A stretch of DNA of 64,000 bases, from assembly GCF_008830185.1 (NCBI RefSeq), contig NZ_WAGX01000005.1, positions 310,001 to 374,000 of the forward strand, written 5' to 3'. The position numbers were made by a program, and so were the translations under genes. The notes beneath the pieces were generated by a model. It was not told the origin of the DNA, did not search any database, and worked only from the letters and a program-made list of their open reading frames with translations. This DNA is from Candidatus Galacturonatibacter soehngenii. GTDB taxonomy: Bacteria; Bacillota; Clostridia; Lachnospirales; Lachnospiraceae. Below are positions 26,187-36,430 of this stretch, piece by piece; the stretch's first letter is position 1, and the number at the start of each line of letters is the position of its first letter.

Positions 26187-28352
26187 TTAGATTGTAACCA
26201 TTTTTGTATCATATGCATCAATGTCTAATTCGATTGGTCCGTTTTCTGTTTGAATGACTGGATGTTGTGATACATCACTATTATTAATAATTACCAATCG
26301 CTTGCTTGCTGGATAAAAAGCACACTCTGTCATAGGGCTATCCGTCAAGTAGTTTTGTTCTAGCTTTTCTTTACATGCAAACAAAATAATATGATACAAC
26401 ATTCTGGTATTGGTCAAACTCGTTTCAAAAGATGTTAAATAAATACCTCTACCGCTTCCAAAGTCATATGAGGTTAGAGTCGGTACTCCATTTTCTTCTG
26501 CCAATACTTTCGCCTTACCATCTGTAAGGTAAATATTGTCTTTTCCTTTCATAGTAGTTTCGTTAGGTAAAAGGCCCTCTACTTTACTTACTTCAAAACT
26601 CCATTTACCATGACAAACCCTTGCACCATTATCTTTATCCACACCAAGAACATGCGACATTCGAAAGAAATTATCATATCCTTCGACTGCTGAGGGTTCA
26701 TTCACTCCGATAAAGGCCCCTCCAGCATGTACCCATTTTGTAAGTATCTCCACCACTTCATTATCGTTCCACTTATCAGCACCACTCCATGCTGAACCAG
26801 CGAAACCAGCATTAATTACAACATCTACATCCTCTAAAACACCATTTTTAATATCTTCAAAACTAATATAAGACACATCAAATGGACTTCCTGATAAGCT
26901 TTCATTGATGTGAATCAAATCATGCATATAGGTTTCATGAAAATGACCTGATAGCGTCCAAGAACGAAGACTTCCCCAAGCAGTCAATACAGCTACTCTT
27001 GGTTTTAATACATAAGGCTTTCCTGCCTGATGAAATTCTTTTATGGTTCTAAATTCATCTGCCACTTTTTCTATATAATCGCAAAAATCCGGATATGGCT
27101 CCACCAGATGCAAATAACCACCTAACCCAATACGATCCACTGGCTCTCGAAGCAAAGCTCTTCTTATACTATTCCAGAACTTTTTCGCATCCAAGGTTGG
27201 ATCTCCGCCTTCCATGAAGGTTGGCGCTCCACCAAGGCCTACTGGGAACAAATATGGGTGCAATCGCAGTTCATGAGTTGGTGCATCAACACCTGCACAA
27301 AGTCTTGCTTCATAACCTGAAAATACGCATTTGATAATTCCATCAAACCCAAACTCTTTAAATCGTTTGCTATAAGGCTCAACGCCAACCCAACTATCAT
27401 CATAAAATACATAGGCTTGCTTTCCATATTGATGAACCATGTCAACTAATTTCTTACCAAACTCGATTACAAAATCATGAATAAACTCCATCCAATCAAG
27501 CTTATGTTGATCAGCTGGCATATGTGTTACATTTAACTTTCCTTTATTCACAAAATCCTCTGCTGTTAGGGAATATCCATATTTCACAGCAAATTCATCA
27601 AGTGCAAGTGGACTTACTGTAAAATCATAAGAACCCCAATCAGAGAATAAATGACGATTTCTTTCATCACTTCCCCATATCCATACAAAGTTATAGAACA
27701 TAGAGGTAAAACGAACCACTGTAGTATCTTCATGTGTCTTACACCAGTTTTCCATCCATGCAAGCATATATTCCTGTGTCTTTGGATGTCTTGGATCTAT
27801 CTGCATAAGATGCTCTTTGTCCCAATTATTCGTGGTGTGATTGTACATGGAAATCTCTTCCCAAATTCGATAAGCTAAAAAGCTGACACTATATTTATGC
27901 CATGGAGTGATACCTTCTACAACAACACTACCACTTTCTTCCTCAAACTTCCATTGATCCGTTGAAATCAATTCATTGCTTGTACGGTCATAAACCTGCC
28001 AATATTTTAAAGAATCCTTGGATCCGTTAATCTTAAATTGCTCTTCAAAGAAGTCCTCCATCAAATGAAACGTTAGCTTCGTATCTGTGGCTACCTTAGG
28101 ATTAGTCATCAAAAATGTCTGCTGTAACTTATCCAAATTTTGTTTTGCCCACTCATTGTGATCTCTTATAATACATATCGTTGAATAAATGCCATATCCC
28201 GCATTTAGTATCTCATCGGATAATACTGTTCCATCACTGTCACGAATTACGTCTGCTCCCCATTTTTCTGCCATCTTAAGGGTTAATTCTTCATAACCTG
28301 ACTCACCTGGTAAAGTGAAGCTACCTGTACGTTTCACATTTGTTTCACTCAT
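26187..28352 (-). CDS. GH112 beta-galactoside phosphorylase
   Basis: Family GH112 enzymes phosphorolyse Gal-beta-1,3-GlcNAc/GalNAc (lacto-N-biose, galacto-N-biose) or Gal-beta-1,4-rhamnose to galactose-1-phosphate and the acceptor sugar. The 721-aa protein is full length, with the N-terminal TIM barrel (proposed catalytic Asp in YVFYDDSWVGVEP), VDRIGLGGYLHL, a glutaminase-like middle domain (ALTAWGSLRSWTLSGHF, NAGFAGSAW) and a C-terminal beta domain. There is no signal peptide, so it is cytoplasmic. No sugar transporter or galactose-1-phosphate gene is adjacent. It has its own promoter and stands between dnaJ and the large cNMP protein. C. phytofermentans is known to carry several GH112 enzymes; the exact substrate cannot be decided here. 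Confidence 0.93.
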   Translation of the reverse strand: MSETNVKRTGSFTLPGESGYEELTLKMAEKWGADVIRDSDGTVLSDEILNAGYGIYSTICIIRDHNEWAKQNLDKLQQTFLMTNPKVATDTKLTFHLMEDFFEEQFKINGSKDSLKYWQVYDRTSNELISTDQWKFEEESGSVVVEGITPWHKYSVSFLAYRIWEEISMYNHTTNNWDKEHLMQIDPRHPKTQEYMLAWMENWCKTHEDTTVVRFTSMFYNFVWIWGSDERNRHLFSDWGSYDFTVSPLALDEFAVKYGYSLTAEDFVNKGKLNVTHMPADQHKLDWMEFIHDFVIEFGKKLVDMVHQYGKQAYVFYDDSWVGVEPYSKRFKEFGFDGIIKCVFSGYEARLCAGVDAPTHELRLHPYLFPVGLGGAPTFMEGGDPTLDAKKFWNSIRRALLREPVDRIGLGGYLHLVEPYPDFCDYIEKVADEFRTIKEFHQAGKPYVLKPRVAVLTAWGSLRSWTLSGHFHETYMHDLIHINESLSGSPFDVSYISFEDIKNGVLEDVDVVINAGFAGSAWSGADKWNDNEVVEILTKWVHAGGAFIGVNEPSAVEGYDNFFRMSHVLGVDKDNGARVCHGKWSFEVSKVEGLLPNETTMKGKDNIYLTDGKAKVLAEENGVPTLTSYDFGSGRGIYLTSFETSLTNTRMLYHIILFACKEKLEQNYLTDSPMTECAFYPASKRLVIINNSDVSQHPVIQTENGPIELDIDAYDTKMVTI

Positions 28353-28408
28353 TTTGTCATACCTTCCTTTTACTAAAATATTTTATCAAAGACTAAAGTG
28401 CTATAAAT

Positions 28409-28437
28409 ATTATCTCTATTATTCGTTCTAATGTCAA
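28409..28437 (-). promoter_or_regulatory. Promoter of the GH112 gene
   Basis: On the minus strand TTGACA (28432-28437), 17-nt spacer, GATAAT (28409-28414), about 57 nt before the start codon. Near-consensus vegetative promoter, showing that the gene is transcribed independently of dnaJ. Confidence 0.75.
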
Positions 28438-28564
28438 ACCCTTTTTTTGTTTTTTGTTGAATTATTTTTGTTTCCTTTTATTATACCCCAAACCTTCAAA
28501 AGTATTGTGTCTGCTTTGCATACATTTTACCCATTAAGTTGCGATGCAATTTTCTATAAAATGA

Positions 28565-28607
28565 AACGAAACTGTCATTTAGCCATTGGCAAAATAACAG
28601 TTTCGTT
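28565..28607 (-). terminator. Terminator after dnaJ
   Basis: AACGAAACTGT (28565-28575) and ACAGTTTCGTT (28597-28607) pair perfectly (11 bp), with an inner GCC/GGC stem. It begins 13 nt after the dnaJ stop. The U tract on the minus strand is weak (CATTTTA). Confidence 0.7.
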
Positions 28608-28620
28608 ATATTTATATCCT

Positions 28621-29799
28621 TTAATCTTCAAAGCTTTCTTTTAATTTATCCATAAAGCCTTTTTTCTTCTTTTCTGTAGTTCCTGTACTGCCATTTAGTG
28701 AATTATCTCCAGCAGCATCAAATTTGCGAAGTAATTCTTTTTGCTCTTCTGAAAGTTTATTTGGTACCTGTACTACGAGTGTTACATAGTGATCTCCACG
28801 CATCGCTTTATTTCGAAGAGATGGTACCCCTTTTCCTTTTAAACGAACCTTGGTATCTGTTTGTGTTCCTGCTTTTACTTCATAGAGAACATCTCCATCA
28901 ACCGTATTTATTTTAACTTCACCACCAAGTGCTGCCTGTGCAAAAGAAATTGGAGCGGTGGAGAAGATATTATAATCTTGACGTTGGAAAATCGGATGTC
29001 TTGCAACTACGATTTCCACAAGTAAATCACCTCTTGAGCCGCCGTTTATTCCTGGCTCACCCTTTTCACGTATACGAATACTTTGACCATTATCAATACC
29101 AGCAGGTACACTTACTTCTATTGTCTTTTTCGCTGATATATATCCGCTTCCATGACAATCACTACATTTGTCTTTAATTACCTGACCACTTCCATTACAG
29201 TCTGGACAAGTGGAAACATTTCTTACTGTTCCAAATAAGGATTGAGACGTATAAACAATCTGCCCCTTTCCGTTACATTTTGAACAAGTCTGTGGACTTG
29301 TTCCCGGTTTTGCACCTGTTCCATTACAGGTTTGACAATTTTCTTTTAGATTTACGGTGACCGTTTTATCACATCCAAAGACTGCTTCTTCAAAAGTAAT
29401 ATTCAGTCTGGTTTTTACATTAGCCCCCTTCATTGGGCCATTATTGGCTCTACGGCTTCTTGTGCCTCCACCGAAAATATCTCCAAATATATCTCCAAAA
29501 ATATCTCCCATGTCACCACTGAAATCAAAGCCACCAAAGCCTCCGAAGCCGCCTGCTCCGCCAGCACCTCCATCAAATGCTGCATGACCAAAATTATCAT
29601 ACTGCTGACGTTTTTCTGGATCACTTAAAACACCGTATGCTTCCGATGCTTCTTTGAATTTACGTTCTGCTTCTTTATCCCCTGGATTCATATCCGGATG
29701 ATATTGCTTTGCCAGCTTTCTATATGCTTTTTTTAATGTGGCATCATCAGCACCTTTATCAACGCCAAGAACCTCATAATAATCTCTCTTGTCTGCCAT
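28621..29799 (-). CDS. dnaJ: Chaperone DnaJ
   Basis: Hsp40 co-chaperone that stimulates DnaK. The 392-aa protein has the J domain with HPD in [11 protein letters not shown], a Gly/Phe-rich linker, four CxxCxGxG zinc repeats ([32 protein letters not shown]) and the C-terminal substrate domains. The ATG at 29799 has GGAGG 6 nt upstream; the earlier in-frame ATGs (29811, 29814) lie in or before that site. Last gene of hrcA-grpE-dnaK-dnaJ. Confidence 0.98.
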   Translation of the reverse strand: MADKRDYYEVLGVDKGADDATLKKAYRKLAKQYHPDMNPGDKEAERKFKEASEAYGVLSDPEKRQQYDNFGHAAFDGGAGGAGGFGGFGGFDFSGDMGDIFGDIFGDIFGGGTRSRRANNGPMKGANVKTRLNITFEEAVFGCDKTVTVNLKENCQTCNGTGAKPGTSPQTCSKCNGKGQIVYTSQSLFGTVRNVSTCPDCNGSGQVIKDKCSDCHGSGYISAKKTIEVSVPAGIDNGQSIRIREKGEPGINGGSRGDLLVEIVVARHPIFQRQDYNIFSTAPISFAQAALGGEVKINTVDGDVLYEVKAGTQTDTKVRLKGKGVPSLRNKAMRGDHYVTLVVQVPNKLSEEQKELLRKFDAAGDNSLNGSTGTTEKKKKGFMDKLKESFED

Positions 29800-29851
29800 A
29801 TTAACCTCCATCATTTACCTATGTAATAGGCATACCATTAACTATACACTA

Positions 29852-29913
29852 TTAGGGACACATTGTAAAGAATATGTCCCTAACAGCTTAGTCTATAGCA
29901 CGGTTGAAACCGT
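29852..29913 (-). repeat. Two hairpins in the dnaK-dnaJ gap
   Basis: TTAGGGACA (29852-29860) pairs with TGTCCCTAA (29875-29883), and ACGGT-TGAA-ACCGT (29900-29913) forms a tetraloop hairpin 7 nt after the dnaK stop codon. Neither has a downstream U tract. They are likely to act on mRNA stability or processing and to set the dnaK:dnaJ ratio. Confidence 0.55.
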
Positions 29914-29920
29914 CTGGTTC

Positions 29921-31783
<1,863 letters not shown>

Positions 31784-31793
31784 TTATTTCCTC

Positions 31794-32453
31794 CTAATTT
31801 ACTACTTTTACCATACTATATCTAACAACTGTTTCTCTATATGTGTATCCTTTTTGGAACTCTTCGGATACTATATTTTCACCTAATTCCTCATTCTCTT
31901 CATGCATTACTGCGTTATGAAGATTAGGGTCGAATTCTTTGCCTAGTGCCTCAATTTGCTTAACGCCACATTCTTCCAAAGAGCTAAGTAATTGTTTATA
32001 CACCATATTCATACCTTCTACAAATGGCGAACTCTTATCTTCTTCTGATACGGCATTTAAACCTCTCTCAAAGTTATCAACCGTTGGAAGGATTTTTTCT
32101 ATAATTGATTTTGCACCAACTTCGAACATCTGCTCTTTTTCTTTATCAGTACGTTTTCTAAAGTTTTCAAACTCTGCCATCGTACGCTTTAGACGATCTG
32201 TCAATTCTTCGATTTGCTCATCTTTTTTATCTTTTTTTTCTTTTTTCTTGCCAAAAAAACCTTTTTTACCAGATTCTTGGTCCTCGGTCTGCGCTGTTGC
32301 TTCTTCTACGCTTTCCTCTTCCTTTGTTTCTTCATTCAATTCTTTTTCATCGGATTCTTGTATATTATCCATGGATTCTTCTATTACTTCCTCTGTATTT
32401 ACAGCTTCTTCCTCCATGTTTACTTTATCCATCTGCTTATCGTTATCGTTCAA
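31794..32453 (-). CDS. grpE: Nucleotide exchange factor GrpE
   Basis: GrpE releases ADP from DnaK and acts as a heat sensor. The 219-aa protein has a long acidic N-terminal extension (about 1-80, Glu-rich), a dimeric coiled coil (ELTDRLKRTMAEFENFRKRT) and the C-terminal beta domain with GVKQIEALGKEFDPNLHNAV. The start appears to be TTG at 32453 with AAAGGCGG 9 nt upstream; an ATG at 32432 is a possible alternative. It follows hrcA by 17 nt. Confidence 0.97.
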   Translation of the reverse strand: MNDNDKQMDKVNMEEEAVNTEEVIEESMDNIQESDEKELNEETKEEESVEEATAQTEDQESGKKGFFGKKKEKKDKKDEQIEELTDRLKRTMAEFENFRKRTDKEKEQMFEVGAKSIIEKILPTVDNFERGLNAVSEEDKSSPFVEGMNMVYKQLLSSLEECGVKQIEALGKEFDPNLHNAVMHEENEELGENIVSEEFQKGYTYRETVVRYSMVKVVN

Positions 32454-32470
32454 ACCTATCTACCGCCTTT

Positions 32471-33499
32471 CTAAGTCTTCTTAAATATTCCATCTAGTTG
32501 TTTCATTAACGTCTTAAGGGTATCTAATACTTTTTCATAATCCATTCGTTTTGGTCCAATGATACCAATTGTACCTTTTACCCCTTCTTCTAATTCATAA
32601 GTCGCAGTAACTACGCTACAATCTTTCATTGTCTGAATGGGTGATTCATTACCTATATAAACCTGAATACCGTTTTCCTTTTCCTCTGTCAAGGTTTCTG
32701 TTACAAGATTCACTAGCTGCTGTTTTTCTTCTAGTGCAGATATTAATTTGCTTGCTTTTTCTGTATCACTTAATTCAGGATATTTAAAAATATTAGTCGC
32801 TCCACTTGTGTATATCTCTAGGTCTTCATCGGATTTGATTGCTTCTGCAACTGCATCTAAAACGCTATTGACGATATCACTATGGATACCAGCTTTCTCT
32901 TTCATCTGTGAAATCACACTTAGATTAATTTCATCTATAGACAGTCCATTTAAGTTAGAATTAAGAAGTATATTAAGCTTTAGTAATGTTTCATTATCTA
33001 ATGGTTCGCAAGAATCAATGATTTTATTCTTTATAATGTTGCCTTCTACGACTACGACTGCCAAGATATGTTCTTCATCTACCTGAGAAAGTTGAATGAA
33101 TTTTAACTTGTTTTTTTGATACCTTGGTGCTGAAATCATGGTAGCGTAATTGGTATTGGCTGCTAGTAGCTTTACAACCTGTTTTAAGATAAGTTCCATC
33201 TTATCGGCTTTTTCCACCATTAGCTCTTTCATCTCAGCAACTTCTCTGTCCTTTGCCTGCATGATCTGGTCTACATATAATCGGTATCCCTTATCTGTTG
33301 GGATTCGCCCTGCCGAAGTATGAGGTTGAACGATATATCCAAGCTCTTCTAAATCAGACATTTCATTTCTTATGGTTGCAGAACTTAAATTCAAATCGGA
33401 ATACTTTGAAATGGTTCTTGAACCAACTGGCTCTCCTGTATCTAGATAATTTTTAATAATTGCATGCAAAATCTTAGCTTTACGATCATCTAACTCCAA
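32471..33499 (-). CDS. hrcA: Heat-inducible transcription repressor HrcA
   Basis: HrcA represses class I heat-shock genes by binding CIRCE. It has the N-terminal winged helix (DDRKAKILHAIIKNYLDTGE, PVGSRTISKY, SSATIRNEMSDLEELGYI) and the GAF-like C-terminal domain. I prefer the TTG at 33499 (342 aa) because GGGAG lies 8 nt upstream and the protein then begins like other HrcA. The frame is open from an ATG at 33535, only 10 nt from the operator. First gene of the operon. Confidence 0.96.
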   Translation of the reverse strand: MELDDRKAKILHAIIKNYLDTGEPVGSRTISKYSDLNLSSATIRNEMSDLEELGYIVQPHTSAGRIPTDKGYRLYVDQIMQAKDREVAEMKELMVEKADKMELILKQVVKLLAANTNYATMISAPRYQKNKLKFIQLSQVDEEHILAVVVVEGNIIKNKIIDSCEPLDNETLLKLNILLNSNLNGLSIDEINLSVISQMKEKAGIHSDIVNSVLDAVAEAIKSDEDLEIYTSGATNIFKYPELSDTEKASKLISALEEKQQLVNLVTETLTEEKENGIQVYIGNESPIQTMKDCSVVTATYELEEGVKGTIGIIGPKRMDYEKVLDTLKTLMKQLDGIFKKT

Positions 33500-33545
33500 C
33501 CTGTTCACTCCCTTCTGGCAAAACTCTTTTTTCATTTTTCATTTG

Positions 33546-33572
33546 TTAGCACTCATTCATGTAGAGTGCTAA
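33546..33572. promoter_or_regulatory. CIRCE operator
   Basis: TTAGCACTC (33546-33554), 9-nt spacer, GAGTGCTAA (33564-33572): a perfect match to the CIRCE inverted repeat bound by HrcA. It lies just downstream of the promoter -10 and in the 5' untranslated region of hrcA, so the operon is autoregulated. Confidence 0.97.
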
Positions 33573-33585
33573 CATCTATGTACCT

Positions 33586-33614
33586 AACATATCACCTGCA
33601 CTTTATTTTGTCAA
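33586..33614 (-). promoter_or_regulatory. Sigma-A promoter of hrcA-grpE-dnaK-dnaJ
   Basis: On the minus strand TTGACA (33609-33614), 17-nt spacer, TATGTT (33586-33591). CIRCE follows 13 nt after the -10, in the position expected for repression by blocking RNA polymerase. Confidence 0.85.
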
Positions 33615-33733
33615 TAGTATTTTGTAAATTTATACAATTGTATTATTACTAATTTTCTACTTTTTATAATGCAGTAGTAAATTATATATATAGGCAATCA
33701 GCACGTTCATTCTTTACTTTATTTTCTCAAACC

Positions 33734-33763
33734 TTGACAATGATATATAATTTATTGTATATT
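33734..33763 (+). promoter_or_regulatory. Candidate promoter of the CBS-domain membrane protein
   Basis: TTGACA (33734-33739), 18-nt spacer, TATATT (33758-33763), about 97 nt upstream of the start. The -35 is consensus, the spacer one base long. Confidence 0.5.
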
Positions 33764-33859
33764 TTTATTTATATAATCAAATAGTATGAAACAATATTTA
33801 ATTATTATAATTTGTTTAAATTAAATTTGACTATTATCAATTTAAAGGAGTTGGTTTTT

Positions 33860-35173
33860 TTGGATTCTGGCGAGGCCACACAGTTAGTTATTTTGTTATT
33901 ACTTTTATTATTGTCAGCTTTTTTCTCTTCTGCTGAGACTGCTTTCACTACAGTTAATAAGATTCGAATCAGAACTCTTGCAGAAGATGGGAATAAACGG
34001 GCAAGCACTGTATTAAAAGTAATTGATGACTCTGGCAAAATGCTCAGTGCAATATTAATAGGTAATAATATAGTAAATTTATCTGCGTCTTCTCTTGCTA
34101 CTACTCTCGCAATTAGTGTTTGGGGTAATACAGGAGTGGGTATCGCAACTGGTATTCTTACTTTACTAATACTTGTATTTGGTGAGATTACACCTAAAAC
34201 ATTATCTACTTTACATGCACAAAAGATTGCTTTGTCTTATGCAAATGTAATTTATTATTTTATGGTTCTTTTAACACCTGTTATTTTTATCGTAAACAAA
34301 CTGTCGTTAACGGTATTAAAGTTATTTCGGGTAGATTCTACTGGTAAAAACGATATTATTACAGAGGACGAGCTTCGTACTATCGTAGATGTTAGTCATG
34401 AAGATGGTATATTAGAGCAAGAAGAACGTAAAATGATTTATAACGTTGTAGATTTTGGAGATTCTTTGGCTAAAGATATTATGGTTCCAAGAATTGATAT
34501 GACTTTTTTAGATGTAACCTGTACTTATCAGGAATTAATAGAAATATATAAAGAAGTTAAATTCACACGACTTCCTGTATATGAAGACACAACTGATAAC
34601 GTAATTGGTATTATTAATGTAAAAGATTTGCTTTTATATAATCCAAAAAATACGTTTCATATTCGAGACTTTTTGCGTGAACCATATTTTACATATGAAT
34701 ACAAGAAGACTTCTGAATTAATGATTGAAATGAGACAAAGTTCCATTAACTTTGCGATTGTTCTTGATGAGTATGGTGCAACTGCTGGTTTGATTACCCT
34801 AGAAGATTTGCTTGAAGAAATTGTAGGGGAAATTAGAGATGAGTATGATACAGACGAAGAAGATTTAGTCATGCAAATAAATGAAAGAGAGTATATGATT
34901 GAAGGTTCCATGAAGCTTGATGATATCAATGATATATTAAATCTTAACATTACTTCTAAGGATTATGATTCCATAGGTGGTATTATTATAGAACTACTTG
35001 ATCATCTTCCTGAAGCTGGTGAAGAGGTTACTACCGCAGATGGTATTCGTCTAGTTGCTGAAAGAGTTGATAAGAAACGAATCGAGAAGGTTCATATGTA
35101 TCTTCCAGATCAATTATTATCGATGGTAGAAATCAATCCAAGTGATCATGATTCTTCTTTTATAGCAGAGTAA
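33860..35173 (+). CDS. CNNM/CBS-domain membrane protein (HlyC/CorC family)
   Basis: Integral membrane protein of the UPF0053 family, associated with divalent cation (Mg or Co) transport; the old 'hemolysin' label is not well founded. It has an N-terminal DUF21 domain with about four membrane segments (first: [20 protein letters not shown], with the family's F-F-S-x-x-E-T-A signature), two CBS domains (MVPRIDMTFLDV, TRLPVYEDTTDNVIGIINVK, and FAIVLDEYGATAGLITLEDL) and a C-terminal CorC_HlyC domain. I chose the TTG at 33860 (438 codons including stop) because AGGAG lies 9 nt upstream. It is a single-gene unit. Confidence 0.93.
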   Translation: MDSGEATQLVILLLLLLLSAFFSSAETAFTTVNKIRIRTLAEDGNKRASTVLKVIDDSGKMLSAILIGNNIVNLSASSLATTLAISVWGNTGVGIATGILTLLILVFGEITPKTLSTLHAQKIALSYANVIYYFMVLLTPVIFIVNKLSLTVLKLFRVDSTGKNDIITEDELRTIVDVSHEDGILEQEERKMIYNVVDFGDSLAKDIMVPRIDMTFLDVTCTYQELIEIYKEVKFTRLPVYEDTTDNVIGIINVKDLLLYNPKNTFHIRDFLREPYFTYEYKKTSELMIEMRQSSINFAIVLDEYGATAGLITLEDLLEEIVGEIRDEYDTDEEDLVMQINEREYMIEGSMKLDDINDILNLNITSKDYDSIGGIIIELLDHLPEAGEEVTTADGIRLVAERVDKKRIEKVHMYLPDQLLSMVEINPSDHDSSFIAE

Positions 35174-35176
35174 GCT

Positions 35177-35226
35177 AAAAAGAATGATCAAATATTTAAA
35201 ATATTTGACCATTCTTTTTTTTATTT
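35177..35226. terminator. Bidirectional terminator
   Basis: AGAATG-A-TCAAATATTT pairs with AATATTTGA-C-CATTCT (one A/C mismatch), followed by eight T on the plus strand and preceded by an A run that is a U tract on the minus strand. It ends the plus-strand CBS gene and probably the convergent small membrane protein gene, whose last codons overlap it. Confidence 0.85.
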
Positions 35227-35445
35227 TTTCTTAACAAATGTGATACATGTCAAAATGATAATAGCTGTTAATAATCCCAAAACAATCCAACTCATGATTA
35301 ACCCCCCCATTCCTCCAAGAACAAGATCGGGACTAAGATTATGCTCATCTACAAACACTGCCGTATTCCAAAATAACTTCATAGATATAAGTAAGCATAC
35401 AATCTGTAATATTATGTTAATTACCGACATTATTTTTATTTTCAA
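35221..35445 (-). CDS. Small two-helix membrane protein
   Basis: The 74-aa product has two hydrophobic helices (about residues 6-23 and 46-68) separated by a short polar Gly/Pro-containing loop, and ends in Lys-Lys-Lys, predicting a cytoplasmic C-terminus. I chose the TTG at 35445 because AAGGAGG lies 5 nt upstream; the ATG at 35463 would put that ribosome-binding site inside the gene. It starts 31 nt after the sigma-like gene and is probably cotranscribed. I recognise no family. The strong ribosome-binding site is the main reason to believe it is real. Confidence 0.65.
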   Translation of the reverse strand: MKIKIMSVINIILQIVCLLISMKLFWNTAVFVDEHNLSPDLVLGGMGGLIMSWIVLGLLTAIIILTCITFVKKK

Positions 35446-35476
35446 ACTATCCTCCTTAAACATATCAATTACTCTT

Positions 35477-36298
35477 TTACATCTTTTTTTCTTTATTCTC
35501 TTCTACTATAATTTCATCGTCTGACACTCTTATAATGTCTTCTACCTCTTCTTTTGACATCTCAAGATATTTAGCTAGTTCTTCTATACTTACGGTTCTT
35601 CCCATCTCTTCTTCTAGATTTTTCACGCCTTCATTTAAGAAATTCACTTTACTTACAATTTGATCCTGAGATGATTTTGTAAAGCTAACTTCGTCGATTG
35701 CTTCTTCTAACGCTGCAATAATTCCCTGTTTTATCGTTGCTTCTATAGTCTTAAAATCTGTATCTTGATCTATTTGATCCAAAGTGAGCATAAGTCCTAT
35801 GTTCCCTTCCTGAATCAAATCACTTAATGCAACTCCTTTATTTACATACTGCTTAGCAATTTCAACAACCTTTGGTAAGTATAACTCAATCAATTTACTT
35901 TTTGCCATTGGATCATTTTCTAGCAATCCACGTAAAAGCTTGTGTTTTTCCTCCTCATCATCATTGCCAAGCTCCTCTATCTCCTCCAGATACATAGAAA
36001 GATACTTATCCTCTTCTACAGGTATATTATCTTTATCTGTTGTGATATCCTCTTTTGATTCACTCTCATTCATTTCTTCTTTTTGTTCAAACAGTTTACT
36101 CTTTTCACTCTTTTTATGACCTTCTATTGTAATTCGATTTGCTTCCAGATAACTATATACGAGTTCCAATTGATCTTCGCTTAAAGATACATCCTTAAAA
36201 AAAATATTTATTTCTTCTTGTGAAAGCTTATTGCCTTTTGCCTCAGCAAGTTCTCTGATCTCAGAAAGCATTTCTCTAAAAATAATCTTTTCGTTCAT
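35477..36298 (-). CDS. RpoD-like sigma protein lacking region 4 and the DNA-melting residues
   Basis: The 273-aa protein aligns by eye with the housekeeping sigma factor from the N-terminus to region 3. Residues 10-58 look like region 1.1, 98-135 like region 1.2, 136-176 like regions 2.1-2.2 (KVVEIAKQYVNKGVALSDLI, then QEGNIGLML, the core-polymerase-binding helix), and 215-257 like region 3 (EEMGRTVSIEELAKYLEMSK). Region 2.3-2.4 (about 177-205) has lost the Tyr/Trp residues that melt the -10 element and the Gln/Thr that read it. Region 4, which reads the -35, is absent. It may bind core polymerase without promoter recognition. A Glu-rich linker (residues 60-100) joins the parts. Confidence 0.75.
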   Translation of the reverse strand: MNEKIIFREMLSEIRELAEAKGNKLSQEEINIFFKDVSLSEDQLELVYSYLEANRITIEGHKKSEKSKLFEQKEEMNESESKEDITTDKDNIPVEEDKYLSMYLEEIEELGNDDEEEKHKLLRGLLENDPMAKSKLIELYLPKVVEIAKQYVNKGVALSDLIQEGNIGLMLTLDQIDQDTDFKTIEATIKQGIIAALEEAIDEVSFTKSSQDQIVSKVNFLNEGVKNLEEEMGRTVSIEELAKYLEMSKEEVEDIIRVSDDEIIVEENKEKKM

Positions 36299-36430
36299 AT
36301 TTATATAATTCTCCTTTAATCACTCATTATCAATCCTATTTTCTTTGTTTTTATAGAATAGCACAAAGCAAAAAATAACACAATAAGTGCTTACCACGCA
36401 TTTATAAAAGGCAAAATCATTTCTCATTTA

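Noticed and set aside
33812-33859. N-terminal extension of the CBS-domain membrane protein from a TTG at 33812
   Set aside because: The AGGAG site falls inside this extension and points to the TTG at 33860, which starts the family-typical sequence.
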